Shown here piece after piece: positions 11,746 to 22,852 of a DNA stretch of 64,000 nt. The notes under the pieces were generated by a model, which had not been told where the DNA came from, did no database searches, and saw only the letters and a list, made by a program, of their open reading frames with translations. The DNA comes from Limnephilus marmoratus (Eukaryota > Arthropoda > Insecta > Trichoptera > Limnephilidae). Numbering within the stretch: the first letter of the stretch is position 1; every line of letters starts with the position of its first letter. The stretch covers positions 41,381,571 through 41,445,570 of the forward strand of contig OU862927.1 in NCBI GenBank assembly GCA_917880885.1, in the 5' to 3' direction. The translations under genes and the position numbers were made by a program.

Positions 11746-12232
11746 ATGTTTTTTTTTACATTAGCTCCACAAAGGAGGCTCTTAGGAAAACAATTTCTCT
11801 CAGGACCTATGAAATCTTTCGGTATGCTGTATGGAGGGTTCTTTTAAGGAAGGGAAGGAGAGGTTGTTCTAGGAAGGGGTGGGTAGGAATTTTAATGTCA
11901 GTGTGTCCAGGAGTATCGGATGTATGAATACATTCCTCCCACTGCAGAACAAGGCGAGGGATCGAGAGAGTCCTGCCGGAGAAGTCAAAAAGTTTCCTTC
12001 GCCGTCCGCCACACCCATGTTGGGCAGGCGCATCAACTGATTCGAGGGAGTCCAGCTGGAGAGGTCAAAAGGCTTCCCCAAACCACTCTCTATCGATCTG
12101 GCCCACCATGCAGTAGGTGGACAAATGCGTGAATAGGAATGATGATGGCGGCCAAAATAAGGCATGGGTTGTGTAGGCAAGTCCTTCGTGAGCAGGTTGG
12201 CCGATGGGTCCGTCACCTGCTGTGGCAAGATT
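11746..12232 (-). mobile_element. SINE-A copy, opposite orientation
   Basis: Begins on plus with poly-T and ACATTAGCTCCACAAAGG, the complement of the SINE-A/LINE tail, and continues through the body. A second GTCCAGCTGGAGAGGTCAAA-like block (about 11974 and 12050) shows an internal duplication. The head end is lost. Confidence 0.7.
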
Positions 12233-12379
12233 GCGGATCACTACTGCCGCGAAGTTTGAAGTCGAATTGAATTTACGTTTGCTTTAAAGGTACTTGCTAC
12301 ATTATGATCGTGCCGAGGAAAGCGCTACGTAACAAAACTGACTGTTATTTTTCATTAATTAAATGTGGAATATAATCTA

Positions 12380-12640
12380 ACCACTGGAGCGACCGCGCGA
12401 AATAAATAAATTTGCCTCGATTGCTCGCAATTTAACAAAAGATATATTTTTTTTATTTTTTCGCCAACATTAAAAAAATCATACCTTCGAATTTTAAGAT
12501 AGAGACATAAAAACTTATTACAGTGCTATATAGCCAATGAATTAACGTGTATTTTACCATTGTTTTCATATTTGTAGGATTTATAAAAATATAAAAAATA
12601 TATATAAAAAAATCGTAAATTTTATAACCGCGCGAATCCT
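12380..12640. repeat. Dispersed repeat R1, copy 1
   Basis: Aligns by eye to 13988-14215: CCACTGGAGCGACCGCGC, then TCGATTGCTCG, then AACATTAAAAAAATCATA, then GAGACATAA. AT-rich, no ORF on either strand with similarity I know. Possibly the end of an unrecognised transposon. Confidence 0.5.
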
Positions 12641-13987
12641 GCATGTTGTTACTTTGAAACTGCCGTGAGGGGTACTTATTCGAGTCAATATGTTTTGTTT
12701 GTGGTAAACTTGATAAAAAAGGTGCACATCTATGGAAAAGGGATTTCATTTTAACCGTAAACAGCTGATCAAAAATTCGTTGTGAAAAAAATATTTTTAA
12801 CATCGTTATAAAATAGTCTATGAAGTTCGGATTTGCAACATCTATGGTCATAATAGATAAAGCATTTCAATAGGTTCGTTTAAAATAAATGGCTGGCCGG
12901 GAAATGTTTTCAATAATTACAATAAATGTTTTATGAATGGTAAGAAAATATATATATATATTTTTTTTATTTTTTTTATTTTTTTTTTTATTTCATATAT
13001 TTTTTATTAGTAACAGATATTTGGGTTTTTTTTGGCTACCACACTAGGCTAAGCCCAATTAAGTTAAGTTCAATTTTGTACCGATATCAATCGCAGTAAT
13101 AAAAGTAGTCCATTTTTCGACCATAATCGGGCTCCAGCGGTGAATGTAATATAGGTGTAATAATACACCGTGCATATAATTTCTCATGATCAATCGCGAA
13201 TGCAGTATTCTGAAACACCATTGTATCGATATACTTGGGAGGACCAGCACGCACAAATCTTTTTTCATGTGAACTATTTTCGGGAGTAAGGGCTCGAATA
13301 GGGGTGAAACAGAGCAGAGAGACCAGGCACAGGAACCAGGCCCCATGCCCAGGGCGGGAGAGATCGCTTTACCAAAATTTACGAGCCCGAATGTTTTATT
13401 GTACTTGCCTGCATGATAATAGGCCGTTTTATTTTTATTGTATTTAGAATGGACCGCGTTTAAAGCGGTACGCGATGAGAATATTCCGCAAAGGCCAAAT
13501 GAAGTGAATATTAAATGAATAAAATGGAATATACAAAGATGGGCATTATTAAATGGGCAGTTTTTTCTAAACCTTTCTAGAATACTTAAACGATTGCGGT
13601 CCTACTATTTCCTTCCTTATTATTACTACCAACCTACGTATGAGTTAGTGTACTTAGAATTCCTCGTATTTCGTCGGTATATTCAAAAGCACTCATATTC
13701 AAATAAAAAGAAATACCAATTTAATCTACCGAGATAATATTTCAAAGGATTCGAGTTTTTGTGCTCCGCCTTTTGATCAAGTAATTCAGTATTATAATTT
13801 TTTTACAGATCATTCTTAGCCTTGAGAATAATGTATCTATCTCTCTTTATTGGTCTACATATGTACATTAGATTTATGTATATTAGATTTAAATAGAATA
13901 CAAACGATATGTTTTTATCAAAGTTTCTTGTACATAAACAACGGAATTCCTTGGAATGGCTTAGAAAACAAATTAATTTATATTTTA
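12641..13987. other. Unassigned AT-rich DNA
   Basis: Nothing supported apart from homopolymer T/AT runs at 12945-13010. Confidence 0.35.
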
Positions 13988-14215
13988 TCCACTGGAGCGA
14001 CAGCGCAATTTTAAACTTTTTTCTCCGATTGCTCGAGATTTTTTGGTTATCAGTTTGAATATTTTCCGCCCACATTCAAAAAAATCATATCTCCGAATTT
14101 TTTATATGGAGACATAAGAACTGATTACAGTTTAAATCACCTATGTATCTTTTGTCGATTATCACATATTCGTAAGATTTATAAAAAAAAATATAATAAA
14201 GTCGTAAAGTTCTAC
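13988..14215. repeat. Dispersed repeat R1, copy 2
   Basis: Second copy of the 12380 repeat in the same orientation, with an extra TTGGTTATCAGTTTG segment. Confidence 0.5.
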
Positions 14216-14229
14216 TTATTTTTTATTTT

Positions 14230-14400
14230 TTATTTTAACTTTATGAGTAAAACCTCAAATTGTAATATTTTAATAAATGAAGACAATATAAGCGAAACTC
14301 AATCGAAAATCTGGAAACAGAAAAATCAGAAAAACATATTGACACCTCTGGGACTCGAACCCAGGACTCATGCTTTCCGGGCAAACGCGCTACATAAAAG
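14230..14400 (-). mobile_element. SINE-C copy (left arm of an inverted pair)
   Basis: The tRNA-like head is read on minus, with the B-box GGGTTCGAGTCCC and CCAGAGGTGTC, followed by the SINE-C body. The head is truncated before its A-box. With 14491-14640 it forms a large inverted repeat. Confidence 0.7.
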
Positions 14401-14490
14401 ATAGTTGCCAATAATATATGCGTTAAAGAAAATGAAGGTAATGTAGGTGGTTCTTAGTCGAAGTATGGTACAGTTAAACATGACCGAATT

Positions 14491-14645
14491 TCATATTGAC
14501 ACCTTGGCGCAGTGGTTAGCGCGTTTGCCCGGAAAGCAAGAGGTCCTGGGTTCAAGTCCCAGAGGTGTCAATATGTTTTTCTGATTTTTCTGTTTCCAGA
14601 TTTTCGATTGAGTTTCGCTTATATTGTCTTCATTTATTTAAATTC
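14491..14645 (+). mobile_element. SINE-C copy with foldable tRNA-like head
   Basis: Positions 14498-14569 fold as a complete cloverleaf: acceptor GACACCT/AGGTGTC (7 of 7 pairs), D arm GCGC/GCGC, anticodon arm TTTGC/GCAAG with loop CCGGAAA, and T arm CTGGG/CCCAG. GGA would be the anticodon (serine), but C at position 33 and the short variable loop do not fit a serine tRNA. Internal A- and B-boxes could still drive RNA polymerase III. The body then ends near ATATTGTCTTCATT. Confidence 0.7.
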
Positions 14646-15189
14646 TACTTAATTATTTACAAATAAAGGAAAATTTGCCAAAATTGACAGCAAAGCAATC
14701 CGACGTATTTTAATTAGTGCCATATTGTGACAAAAAGGGCTCCAGTGAATAACATAGTACAGGTATGTAACAACCCTCTTACAATACGCACAAATCTTTA
14801 AAAATAAAAGTGAATGTTTCTTTGTTTGTCCCTTATGCGTTCCTAAACCAATAATCCAATTGCGATGATGAAGTTTCTATGTATGCATCTGGCGTTATAA
14901 AATTTATATAAATAAAATTTATATAAATAAAATTTAGTAGGTGGTGCGCAAGTAGTTAGAAGAATGTGTGTATTTTTTTATTGGTATTTAAAGTTCAATC
15001 CCGTTAAACCGCAATAAAGCAGTTTTTCTAAAGGATGTTAATGCTCAGTTACAATTTAAATATACATACTCAATATTATTACTATAAATCTATAGATTAT
15101 TACAATTAACACGTATGAATTAATATAAACCATCTCTATTAGTAACTTGTTAAATATTTTTGTCACATTATATTCCAGGGTTCGCCGTC
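14646..15189. other. Unassigned AT-rich DNA
   Basis: No gene. A short tandem of an ATAAAATTTATATAA-type unit lies at about 14895-14935. Confidence 0.35.
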
Positions 15190-15655
15190 CCTAGTTATTA
15201 TTATATTTTTGAACAAGCATTCCTTCATTCTTTGTGAACCATGTATTATGTTCATTTTCTACTTTCCTCTTATAATTAGACTCAGACATATGCTGAATCA
15301 ATATTTTGTACCATAATAAGGCCTGCACCGGTAATATTGTTAAATTCCTACACAACAATGATATGTTTCGTCTCTGTGGAAAAAATATGTTTTTCGTGTG
15401 GTTAAAGGGCAGGGAGGGAAGGCGGGATGGGGAGGGGAATTGGGGAGGGGCAGAGGGGAACGAAGGAGAGAGAGGGGAGAAAAAAGCGTGAGGGGGGGGG
15501 GGTCGCGGGAATAGAGGGAGACGCGGGAGAGGTAGGGTGCAGTGGAGAGAAATAGGAGGATGAAGGGATACGGGGACGAAAGAGAAAGGATACACAGGGT
15601 GAAACAAATTCTTTCGTTTAGTGGCATTGCAACGTATAACGGGATGACTTCCTAA
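15190..15655 (+). mobile_element. Decayed Helitron of the 7055-7482 family
   Basis: On plus it has the purine-rich interior (15410-15600, with a run of ten or more G), then GGTGAAACAAATTCTTTCG and GTGGCATTGCAACG, which matches the end region of the 7055-7482 element. The terminal hairpin and CTAG are eroded. Confidence 0.45.
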
Positions 15656-16204
15656 AATCGCGCATTTTCATTTAATTATTTGTATTGCTCGGAACATTTA
15701 CTTCGTATTTTCTTTTCAAAATCACACGGTTTCCATTATTTAATCCCCCGTTTGATTCACCTTGCTTCCGTCAGGTGTCCGCTACGGTCCGTCACCGCCG
15801 CGTTAAGCCGACTGACTGACGGGATAGGCAGTGGAGACCCACCCACAGCTAGGAAACCATTAACCATCAATTGTGGCACGAAGGAAACGTATCCACGTGT
15901 GAGTTCGGGTCAAAAGCGACAGTCAAGGAGGATTTTTCGAAATTTTACGCTGTCAGTTTCAAGAATAGAAATTGAAACAAGTAAAAGCAAAATAAATAAT
16001 ACGATTTGAAAATCTCTGAAAATAATATTGATTCTTTAAAATAGTAATTATTTGATGCAAATAATTTTTAAAAAATCGTGTGCTAATTGTATTAGCCATA
16101 AGTTAATATGGCGTAAATATAAGTATTTAAACTAAAAATTATGCTCCATTTTCTTTCTTTCTTTGTCCTCTTTCCTGTACTGGATATTTATATTTTATTT
16201 TGGA
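15656..16204. other. Unassigned DNA
   Basis: Includes a 109-codon ORF (15680-16009, +) without recognisable features. The region around 15770-15850 is less AT-rich. I do not call a gene. Confidence 0.35.
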
Positions 16205-16805
16205 CTAGCCTTTACCCACGGCTTTGCTCGCATGGTATTTGGGGGAAACTACTCCATAAAGAATTTTCCCACAGAAATGAAATGTTTTTTCTGGGATAAA
16301 AAGTAGCCCATGTCATTTCCCAGTCCTCCAATCATCTCTTTTTAAAAAAATCACGTCGATCGGTCACTTCTTTTATATTATTATAGCGAGTTCCCGGCAT
16401 GCTTTGCTATGCCACTTAATAAATAAATTATTTCTCCCTGCGTGTCTTTTCTAATTGAAACCTTTCGCGGGGATGCACACATCAAATTCTCAAAGTTTCA
16501 TCGCAATTGGATGAACGGTTAGCAATGCATAATTTCATGATGCCAGGACTCATTATTGTATATTGAAACCATTCGCGGGCATGCACACATCAAATCTTCA
16601 AAGTTTCATCGCAATCGGATGAATGGTTAGCGATGCATAATCTCAATGTGCCAGAACTCACTATGTATGTAGAAACCATCGCGGGCATCCGCACATCAAA
16701 TCCCCAAAGTTTCACCGCAATCGGATGAATGATTTAGCAACGCATAGGCCCGATACAAACAAACACACCTAGAAACAAACATATTTTGATTTTTATATAT
16801 ACAGA
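16205..16805 (-). mobile_element. Helitron(s), two 3-prime ends, internal tandem repeat
   Basis: The minus strand starts TCTGTATATATAAAAATC at 16805 (flank A). It holds three tandem units of about 105 bp (about 16456-16760: CACACATCAAA, then AAAGTTTCATCGCAAT, then GGATGAA). It passes a first end-like hairpin (GGCATAGCAAAGCATGCCGGG, about 16395-16420, CTAT in place of CTAG) and ends at a second one (GAGCAAAGCCGTGGGTAAAGG, then CTAG at 16205-16208). This is either two adjacent Helitrons or one that gained a second end. Confidence 0.6.
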
Positions 16806-17114
16806 TATGATTTGAGATTTTCACGGCCAAAAATATTATCGTGATTTATTTTTAGGGTATTTTGCCCTGTTGCGCTACCTCCTTCTTTAGCAAACTTTTC
16901 CGACAGCATTGCAGTGTCCATCATCACGGCAGATGTGTAATCTTATTATTATTTCTATAGCTTCACCTAAATTCATAATATCGATTCTTAATTTTGTGAT
17001 CTGCTTTGTAAAATTATTTGATGTTCGAATGAAAGAACCAAATTTATAAAATCTGCCAAGTTAATAAAATCAAAATTATCCATTTTATCTTTATTTTTAA
17101 TTGACTACCGCAAA

Positions 17115-17692
17115 AAGTCCCAGGTGCTCCCAACAGTCTTGAGCCAGTGGAACTATGGCATCCCTAAATGGTGTAAGTTGTGAAGCTGAAGGTAATGGGG
17201 AGGGGAGGAAGATGGGGAAGAGGAAGGTAGAGAAGTACCTCGTCATTCAAAACTTATCACCAAACACAACTATGCTCTTTCACCAGTGCGTAAAGCTTCA
17301 AAGACAATGAGCGAGTTTACAAGCTACTATCTACTAAGTTGAGAAACTGAGCCTACAGTTGCGCTACTAGCGCCAGTAGCGAGAATAACGACGCCGGCGT
17401 GAACTAATTCTGCCAAATGTTTGACAGTCAAAATCAGCTGTTTATTAGCAGCCAGTTTGAAAACATAATTAAACCAATCACGAGTAAGCGTGTGGCGAGT
17501 AAAGTTGACGACCTTTCAACTTTTTTCGTAGATAGTCAACAATCTGCTAGTTAACAAGTATCACGATGACACTGATTGAGTTTACTAACAGATAGTGAAT
17601 TTCCCAGATAGTAGCTTGTAAACTCGCGCAGCGTCATCGACGCTTTAATGAGAGTATCTTCCACTCTTTTGGTCGGAAGCATCTTTATTTAA
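17115..17692 (-). mobile_element. SINE-B copy split by a MITE
   Basis: The SINE-B body runs 17115-17292 (GAGCCAGTGGAACTATGGCA, then AATGGGGAGGGGAGGAAG) and resumes at 17646 (TAATGAGAGTATCTTCC). The intervening 353 bp is a separate TIR element. The tRNA head is missing. Confidence 0.65.
17293..17645. mobile_element. 353-bp MITE with TA target duplication
   Basis: The ends are AAGCTTCAAAGAC and GACGCTT, inside which the arms GCGAGTTTACAAGCTACTA (left) and its complement (right) match perfectly. It sits in a SINE-B, with TA duplicated on both sides (17291-17292 and 17646-17647). There is no transposase, so a Tc1/mariner-like enzyme in trans is the likely mover. Confidence 0.65.
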
Positions 17693-18269
17693 TAAATTTT
17701 TTTAATAGAATAAAATTTGGCATTCGTTATTTGTTTTAAAAAAACATAATAATTAATTTAGTTAATAATAAAATAATATTTTCGTGGTTTTGAATGCGTA
17801 GATAAAATGGCACATTAAACTTTCAGCCACCCGATGTAACGTAGTAAATTTTTTTGTTCATTTCCCGTGCCTTCCGCCCAGCTCAAATATTCATGAACAC
17901 CATCAGGGTTCATTTCCCAGAGGACTAAGCGCTGATGATGAACGATTATTCTCATTTAGCATCCCGTTTCGGGACTAGTGAGAGTTGGCTTGATGGATTA
18001 CGACTTTGGGAAAAAACATAATGAAAAAAAATCAGCCTTTTGATCCTGATTTGTGCTTTGTCTCTGGGAGAGTGATCACATTTGGAGCAAATGTACTTAT
18101 CTAGTAGAACGTAACATTACATATTGTAAAATTACGTTGTAACAAAACCAACGTATATTGAGAGTTATTCAATCTCGAATGCATTCTCATTCCCGCATCG
18201 CTTCGTCCTTTACTAACCATTAGTAACACTATTTTCAGCTTACACAAATTCACTTGTGGTGAACCTTTT
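17693..18269. other. Unassigned AT-rich DNA
   Basis: No gene or repeat recognised. Confidence 0.35.
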
Positions 18270-18745
18270 TTTTTACATTAGCTCCACATAGGAGGCACCG
18301 AGGAAAACAATTTCCCTGAAGGCCTGTCATCCTTGAGGATGCTGTGTTGAGGGTTTTTTAAGGGAAGGGAAGGAGAAGAAGATACGGGAAGGAAAAAGGT
18401 ATGAGGGGTGGGTAGGAATCTGGGGGTCAGTGTGGCCAAGAGTGACGGACGTATGAATCTATTCCTCACACTGCAGTGCAAGGCGAAGGGTCGGGAGAAT
18501 CCAGCTGGAGAGGTCAAAAGGCCTCCCTCAATCAGTCTCCTCCGATCCAACCCGCCACGCAGTGGTTGGGCAAACGTATCCGCCACCAAGACCTAGACAA
18601 ACCTCATCCCATGAACCAGGGCAGCCCTGCTAAGTCACCAAACGTAGCGAACCCCTTGGGGTGTCCTGTGGCAGGGGTGTTGGTTGTCCAATAAATGGTT
18701 CCCGGGCGCGGTACCCATACCCGCCTGCCAAATTAATTAGGGGAC
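18270..18745 (-). mobile_element. Full-length SINE-A copy
   Basis: One of the two most complete copies: poly-T and ACATTAGCTCCACATAGG on plus (tail), GGGATGCTGTG-like block (LINE-shared), body with CACTGCAGTGCAAGGCGA, and head ending CGGTACCCATACCCGCC. Length about 475 bp. No ORF is expected; the ORFs of 62-103 codons here are by-products. Confidence 0.8.
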
Positions 18746-18799
18746 CTAGATCCCCGTGAATTTTTGCTTCATAAAAATAGAAATTACTTTTTTTCGGGA

Positions 18800-19330
18800 T
18801 TTATTTATTTATTATTAATGAAAGACATAATATTCCCATTTTTCGATCGAGCAGGACCTCTTAAGCTAGGCAAATGCACAAAATGTTATGCGCTCTAAAT
18901 TATGATCGCGATGGCGGTGTTTTTCCCCATTTGACCTTGTTTTTGTCATAAAATGCGTTAGAGCTACTGTCACTCAGATTTGCATAATCCAGGATATCAT
19001 TTTCCGAGTCACCATCATCATCATCAATCTTGGCTCTACAACCCCTGGTGCGTTTTGGCCTCCTAAAGAGTCTTCTTCCACTCATCTCGGTTTTGTGCCA
19101 GCTCTCTCCAGTTAAAAAAGCTCCAAGGTAGATATATCTTTGAGGACGTTGTCGCTCCATTGTAATCTTGGTCTTCCCAGGCTCCTTCGCCCTATCGGTC
19201 TTGAGTTCTGCGGAGACTTTGGTGCTTGATACTCGGTCATTCTCTCTACATGACCCAGCCACCGACGTCTTCCGAGTCACTAATGCATAAAAATATACCA
19301 AATAAAAAAAATTACTTACGTAACTACACT
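18800..19330 (-). pseudogene. piggyBac-like transposase, N-terminal fragment
   Basis: On the minus strand, after the LINE insertion, the frame reads DSENDILDYANLSD, then FYDKNKVKWGKTPPSRS, then (past a stop) FRAHNIL, and in a shifted frame HLPSLRGPARSKNG. The order acidic N-terminus, K-W-x-K-x-PP, N-I and L-P-x-x-x-GPAR is that of piggyBac-type transposases just before the dimerisation domain. The catalytic aspartates lie further on and are absent. A stop codon, a frameshift and the insertion at 19023-19269 make it a dead copy. Confidence 0.6.
19023..19269 (-). mobile_element. 5-prime-truncated LINE (RTE-like), family with GAT tail
   Basis: It encodes the far C-terminus of a LINE polyprotein (RPIGRRSLGRPRL-type sequence, with frame breaks) and ends in a (GAT)n-type tail. 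It is bounded by an 11-bp direct repeat TTCCGAGTCAC (19012-19022 and 19270-19280), a target duplication. A second copy of the same family lies at 50372-50560. Confidence 0.7.
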
Positions 19331-19334
19331 CTTG

Positions 19335-19380
19335 GGGGACCTAGGTCCCAGGTGCTAGGTCCTAGGTCCCAGGTCCCGAT
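19335..19380. repeat. Palindromic CCTAGGTCCCAGGT-type tandem
   Basis: Units such as GGTCCCAGGTGCTAGGTCC repeat about every 24 bp and are internally self-complementary. A related GGGGACCTAGATCCCC occurs at 18729-18744, on the other side of the piggyBac fragment. Confidence 0.45.
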
Positions 19381-19973
19381 ATTCCTAGTATCGACCTCTC
19401 GGGCGATATTAAGAATATACGGAGCCGCAAGCGCGTAAGGCTCAAAATTAAAAAATATATATTTGCGATATCCTGCATGGTGGGGGACTCTACTCCCCCC
19501 GCGAGTGGTGTTAAGAACTAATAAGGGGTGAGAGATGCTATCGGTTGCACCCCGCCGCTCAGCCATACAGATGAATATAATAAGGTCATGTGGTAACTCG
19601 AGAAAGATAAGTTTGCTTCCGGTCTTACCCGTGCATCTTCAAGGAAAAGCATTTGGCAAGTATGAAATTCTTTCAGCTAACCCAGAGTGAATACTCGTAA
19701 CCCTTTTGTTAAAAGGTTTAACGAACGGTTGAGGGAACAATTAGTTTCATTTGGGTTATTTATTGGGTCGTACTCGCTAATTGATTGTACCTACTCCAAA
19801 TAAAAACTAATTGTGTTTACCGTATTCTGTTTTTTATGTAATTATACCGCTATAATGTAATATTAAATGTATTAGTGCCGTTAATTAAAATATTTCTTCA
19901 AAATTCGCAGAACATCTTTTAGTAAATAATCAGGTTCCACTTGAAAACAACAAGCCTAAACCATTACATATAG

Positions 19974-19977
19974 AAAG
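19974..19977. other. Target duplication of LTR element, left
   Basis: AAAG directly precedes the 5-prime LTR and AAAG directly follows the 3-prime LTR (26077-26080). Confidence 0.6.
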
Positions 19978-20334
19978 TGCTAGCATTGGCGCTACTTGCG
20001 GCCAACGCTAAACCCAAAACCTGGAAAGGACATGCAATAAACAAGCCGGCGGCTAGCTCTGCACAGCCGGCGCGAGCAAGGTCCCTCTTAAACCCAGGGC
20101 GAGTGTCTGTGGTTCGCTTGTTAATTCCTACTCCCCTTCCTTTCCTCAAAATCTCCAGGTCTCCTTCCTCAATCAGAACACAGTTATTCTGCCGAAGGCC
20201 GGCGAAGGAATGGAAGCGGGGAGCCGCTCGGCGCTTGGCACGGGCGCCGCGCGGTGCGGGGAGAGGGGCGGAGGGCCTGTGCAAGGGGTCAATTCGCTAT
20301 TAGCTCGCACGGGAAACAATTCCGTAACGTAACA
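19978..20334 (+). repeat. 5-prime LTR (357 bp)
   Basis: Starts TGCTAGCATTGG and ends CGTAACGTAACA (TG...CA). Every base I compared with 25720-26076 is identical. GC-rich middle (20190-20280). ORFs of over 100 codons on both strands are GC-composition by-products; they occur identically in both LTRs. Confidence 0.85.
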
Positions 20335-21069
20335 CTTCCCCCCTCGCCGCAAAAAAGGCGACGTGGTAATGGAGCAGTAGGGCTAAGAAATCCTCTTACC
20401 CTTCTAGCACTTGTGCCAAAAAAAAAAACATCCCAGAGAAAGGGGAGAGAGAGAGAGAGAGAGAAAAAGAAAAAGTTGCTAGCTACAAAATAGTAGAAAC
20501 AAAAACAAAAGAGAAAAAAAACATGGTGAACAAAGAATTATACATGAATGTACATGAAAGAGCAGTGGCATACATAAATATAAACAAGGACCTGCTGGAG
20601 AAAGGTACAAGGGTTATGCAGTGATAGAAAAAAATGACTCTAAATTGTATCATTGGTCTGTGAGCTAAGTTTGCGTAGCGTGGTTTGCGTAGGATGTTTG
20701 GGGTGTTTGAACGTTGCACTGAAGTTATAAGGTTACTTTGTCACAGTAACCTGGCCCGTTTGAGATTACACTCAAGGAACACTGGGGCCTTAAAGAAAAC
20801 ACGAAGAAGAGAACGCAGGATGAGGCTTCTTGGTGGTGGAGAGGGTTCTACCTGTCACAGAGGTCAAAAAGGTAGCTGCTTCCGGATCCTGTGGGTGGGC
20901 CAGTATGACATCATTGAGGTACTGGAGAGTGGAATTGTAATTGGTGGTTGGTCCTTTATAGAGGAGGTGGTTTGTGTGCATGACAGCCGTTGTTGTGATG
21001 GTGGTTGGTACACTGGTTTGTATACAGTGGGATTGTTGGATGAACAATTGTTGGTATTGTTATTTGCGC

Positions 21070-21492
21070 AAGGGCACAGGAGCATTGGCATGATGGCAAC
21101 AGAGCAATTTGCAAGGTGCAGCTGGAACATTTGCAAGATGCAGCAGGAACATTTGTACAATGGCAACAGGAACATTTGCGAGATGCCGCAGGAACATTTG
21201 TACAATGGCAACAGGAACATTTGCGAGATGCCGCAGGAACATTTGTACAATGGCAACAGGAACATTTGCGAGATGCCGCAGGAACATTTGCACGATGGCA
21301 ACAGGAACATTTGCAAGGTGCCGCAGGAACATTTGTACAATGGCAACAGGAACATTTGCAAGGTGCCGCAGGAACATTTGTACAATGGCAACAGGAACAT
21401 TTGCGAGATGCCGCAGGAACATTTGCACGATGGCAACAGGAACATTTGCAAGGTGCCGCAGGAACATTTGTACAATGGCAACAGGAACATGA
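21070..21492. repeat. 45-bp minisatellite inside the LTR element
   Basis: About nine 45-bp units, each two related half-units (AGGAACATTTGCGAGATGCC and AGGAACATTTGTACAATGG). Because 45 is a multiple of 3 and no stop occurs in the unit in most frames, overlapping ORFs of 127-280 codons arise on both strands. None has a recognisable domain. Confidence 0.85.
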
Positions 21493-22469
21493 ACCAACTT
21501 AGAGCTGACGTGCTCGGGTTTGTTTGAGTGATGGTTTTGTGATGATACAATTCGCAACTACACGCACGACTCACACTAGGTTATGTTAGGTGTGGTCGGG
21601 TGCTTTTGGTACGTAGGGTTTGAAGGCATGGGACCTCCGTGACGGTAGTGAAGGCAGCATGAAGAGAGGCGCAGGTGTAGATAGGGTGAAGAGCTGCTGG
21701 TCTTCTTATTAATCCGGCGAAAAATTATTATTAGAACAAAATTCTTGAAGTTTACCTGCCTGGTAGACCAATGATGAAAAGGTTTGGAGAGAAACAAGGT
21801 GTGCATATTGAGAAAGATTGGATTAGTTTGACGTGTAGAGAGAGAGAGAGAGACGGAGAGAGAGTTAACTAAATGCAACCACAGACTTATACATATTACA
21901 AAGGTACGTATTCAAGGAAGGTTCTGTTTAACCCATTTAGTTTTTTTTTAAACTAAATACATTTCCAAGAACACGTTGGTAAGGGTTTGTACGTATGACA
22001 AAATGCCACGTTCGAAAGAAGTTGGTCTTCCATGACCTATGCTCACGTCTATACGGTAGCATTTTTTCTACTTTCGAAGAACAAAAACATTGAGTACAAA
22101 TAAGTTATGAAAAGTGGGAAAGGAGTAGGAAGTTGAAAGGATCCGTGTATGAAGGTTGTCCCATTTGACAAACGAAACGCCAAGTGCGTAACGCATATAT
22201 CCCCATTCACGGATAATTTCGAGGAAGGGAAAGGGTGACAATTGGGAACATTTGAACGAAGAAAACTGCTGAGGACTCGGCTATTTCCGAAATTCGACCT
22301 CTGAGTGGAAGGTGAAACAAGGTCTACAGCAGTTATCCTGGCACATTACAATACCATTTGGTAGTGTGGGACAAAAGGAATACACTGACATAAAAGACGT
22401 GTGATCTACACTTGGTAGGTCACACAAACATGGGGGTAGATATTATTTCGTTCGCACGATTCATGGTGA

Positions 22470-22852
22470 GTATTGTAACGTCTTCACGTCTCATGTACAG
22501 GAATGAACGATTTACAACAAATTTTGCCCAGTATTGAAAGACAGTAGCCCAATTACGTTCGAAAATGTGGGTCCCCATTCAATACAGACGGCGGGTTAAG
22601 CGGTTCTCATGCCAAAGGACACACGACCAACTTAGTAACATTTAGTTATGAGTATAAAGTAATTATAACGAGCTTCTCGTATCATGGCGGATGTTTTGAG
22701 GATCTCTCCTATGATGGTAGATATTGTCACGTTTTCACGTCTCACGTGACAGGAATGAACGATTTACAACAAATTTGCCCAGTATTGAAAGACAGTAGCC
22801 CAATTACGTTCGAAAATGTGGGTCCCCATTCAATACAGACGGCGGTTTTGCA
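22470..22852 (+). repeat. 130-bp direct duplication in the LTR element
   Basis: 22470-22598 and 22722-22852 share CAGGAATGAACGATTTACAA through CAATACAGACGGCGG almost exactly, separated by about 125 bp. Confidence 0.75.

Noticed and set aside
14498..14570. Serine-type tRNA gene (+)
   Set aside because: Good fold, but C33, no long variable arm, and the same sequence recurs as the head of SINE-C.
19964..20284. ORFs of over 100 codons in both LTRs
   Set aside because: They lie in a GC-rich LTR, on both strands, and are identical only because the LTRs are identical.
20685..21527. 280-codon ORF, the longest in the LTR element
   Set aside because: More than half is the 45-bp minisatellite, which is open in several frames on both strands; the rest has no domain and no gag-like features.
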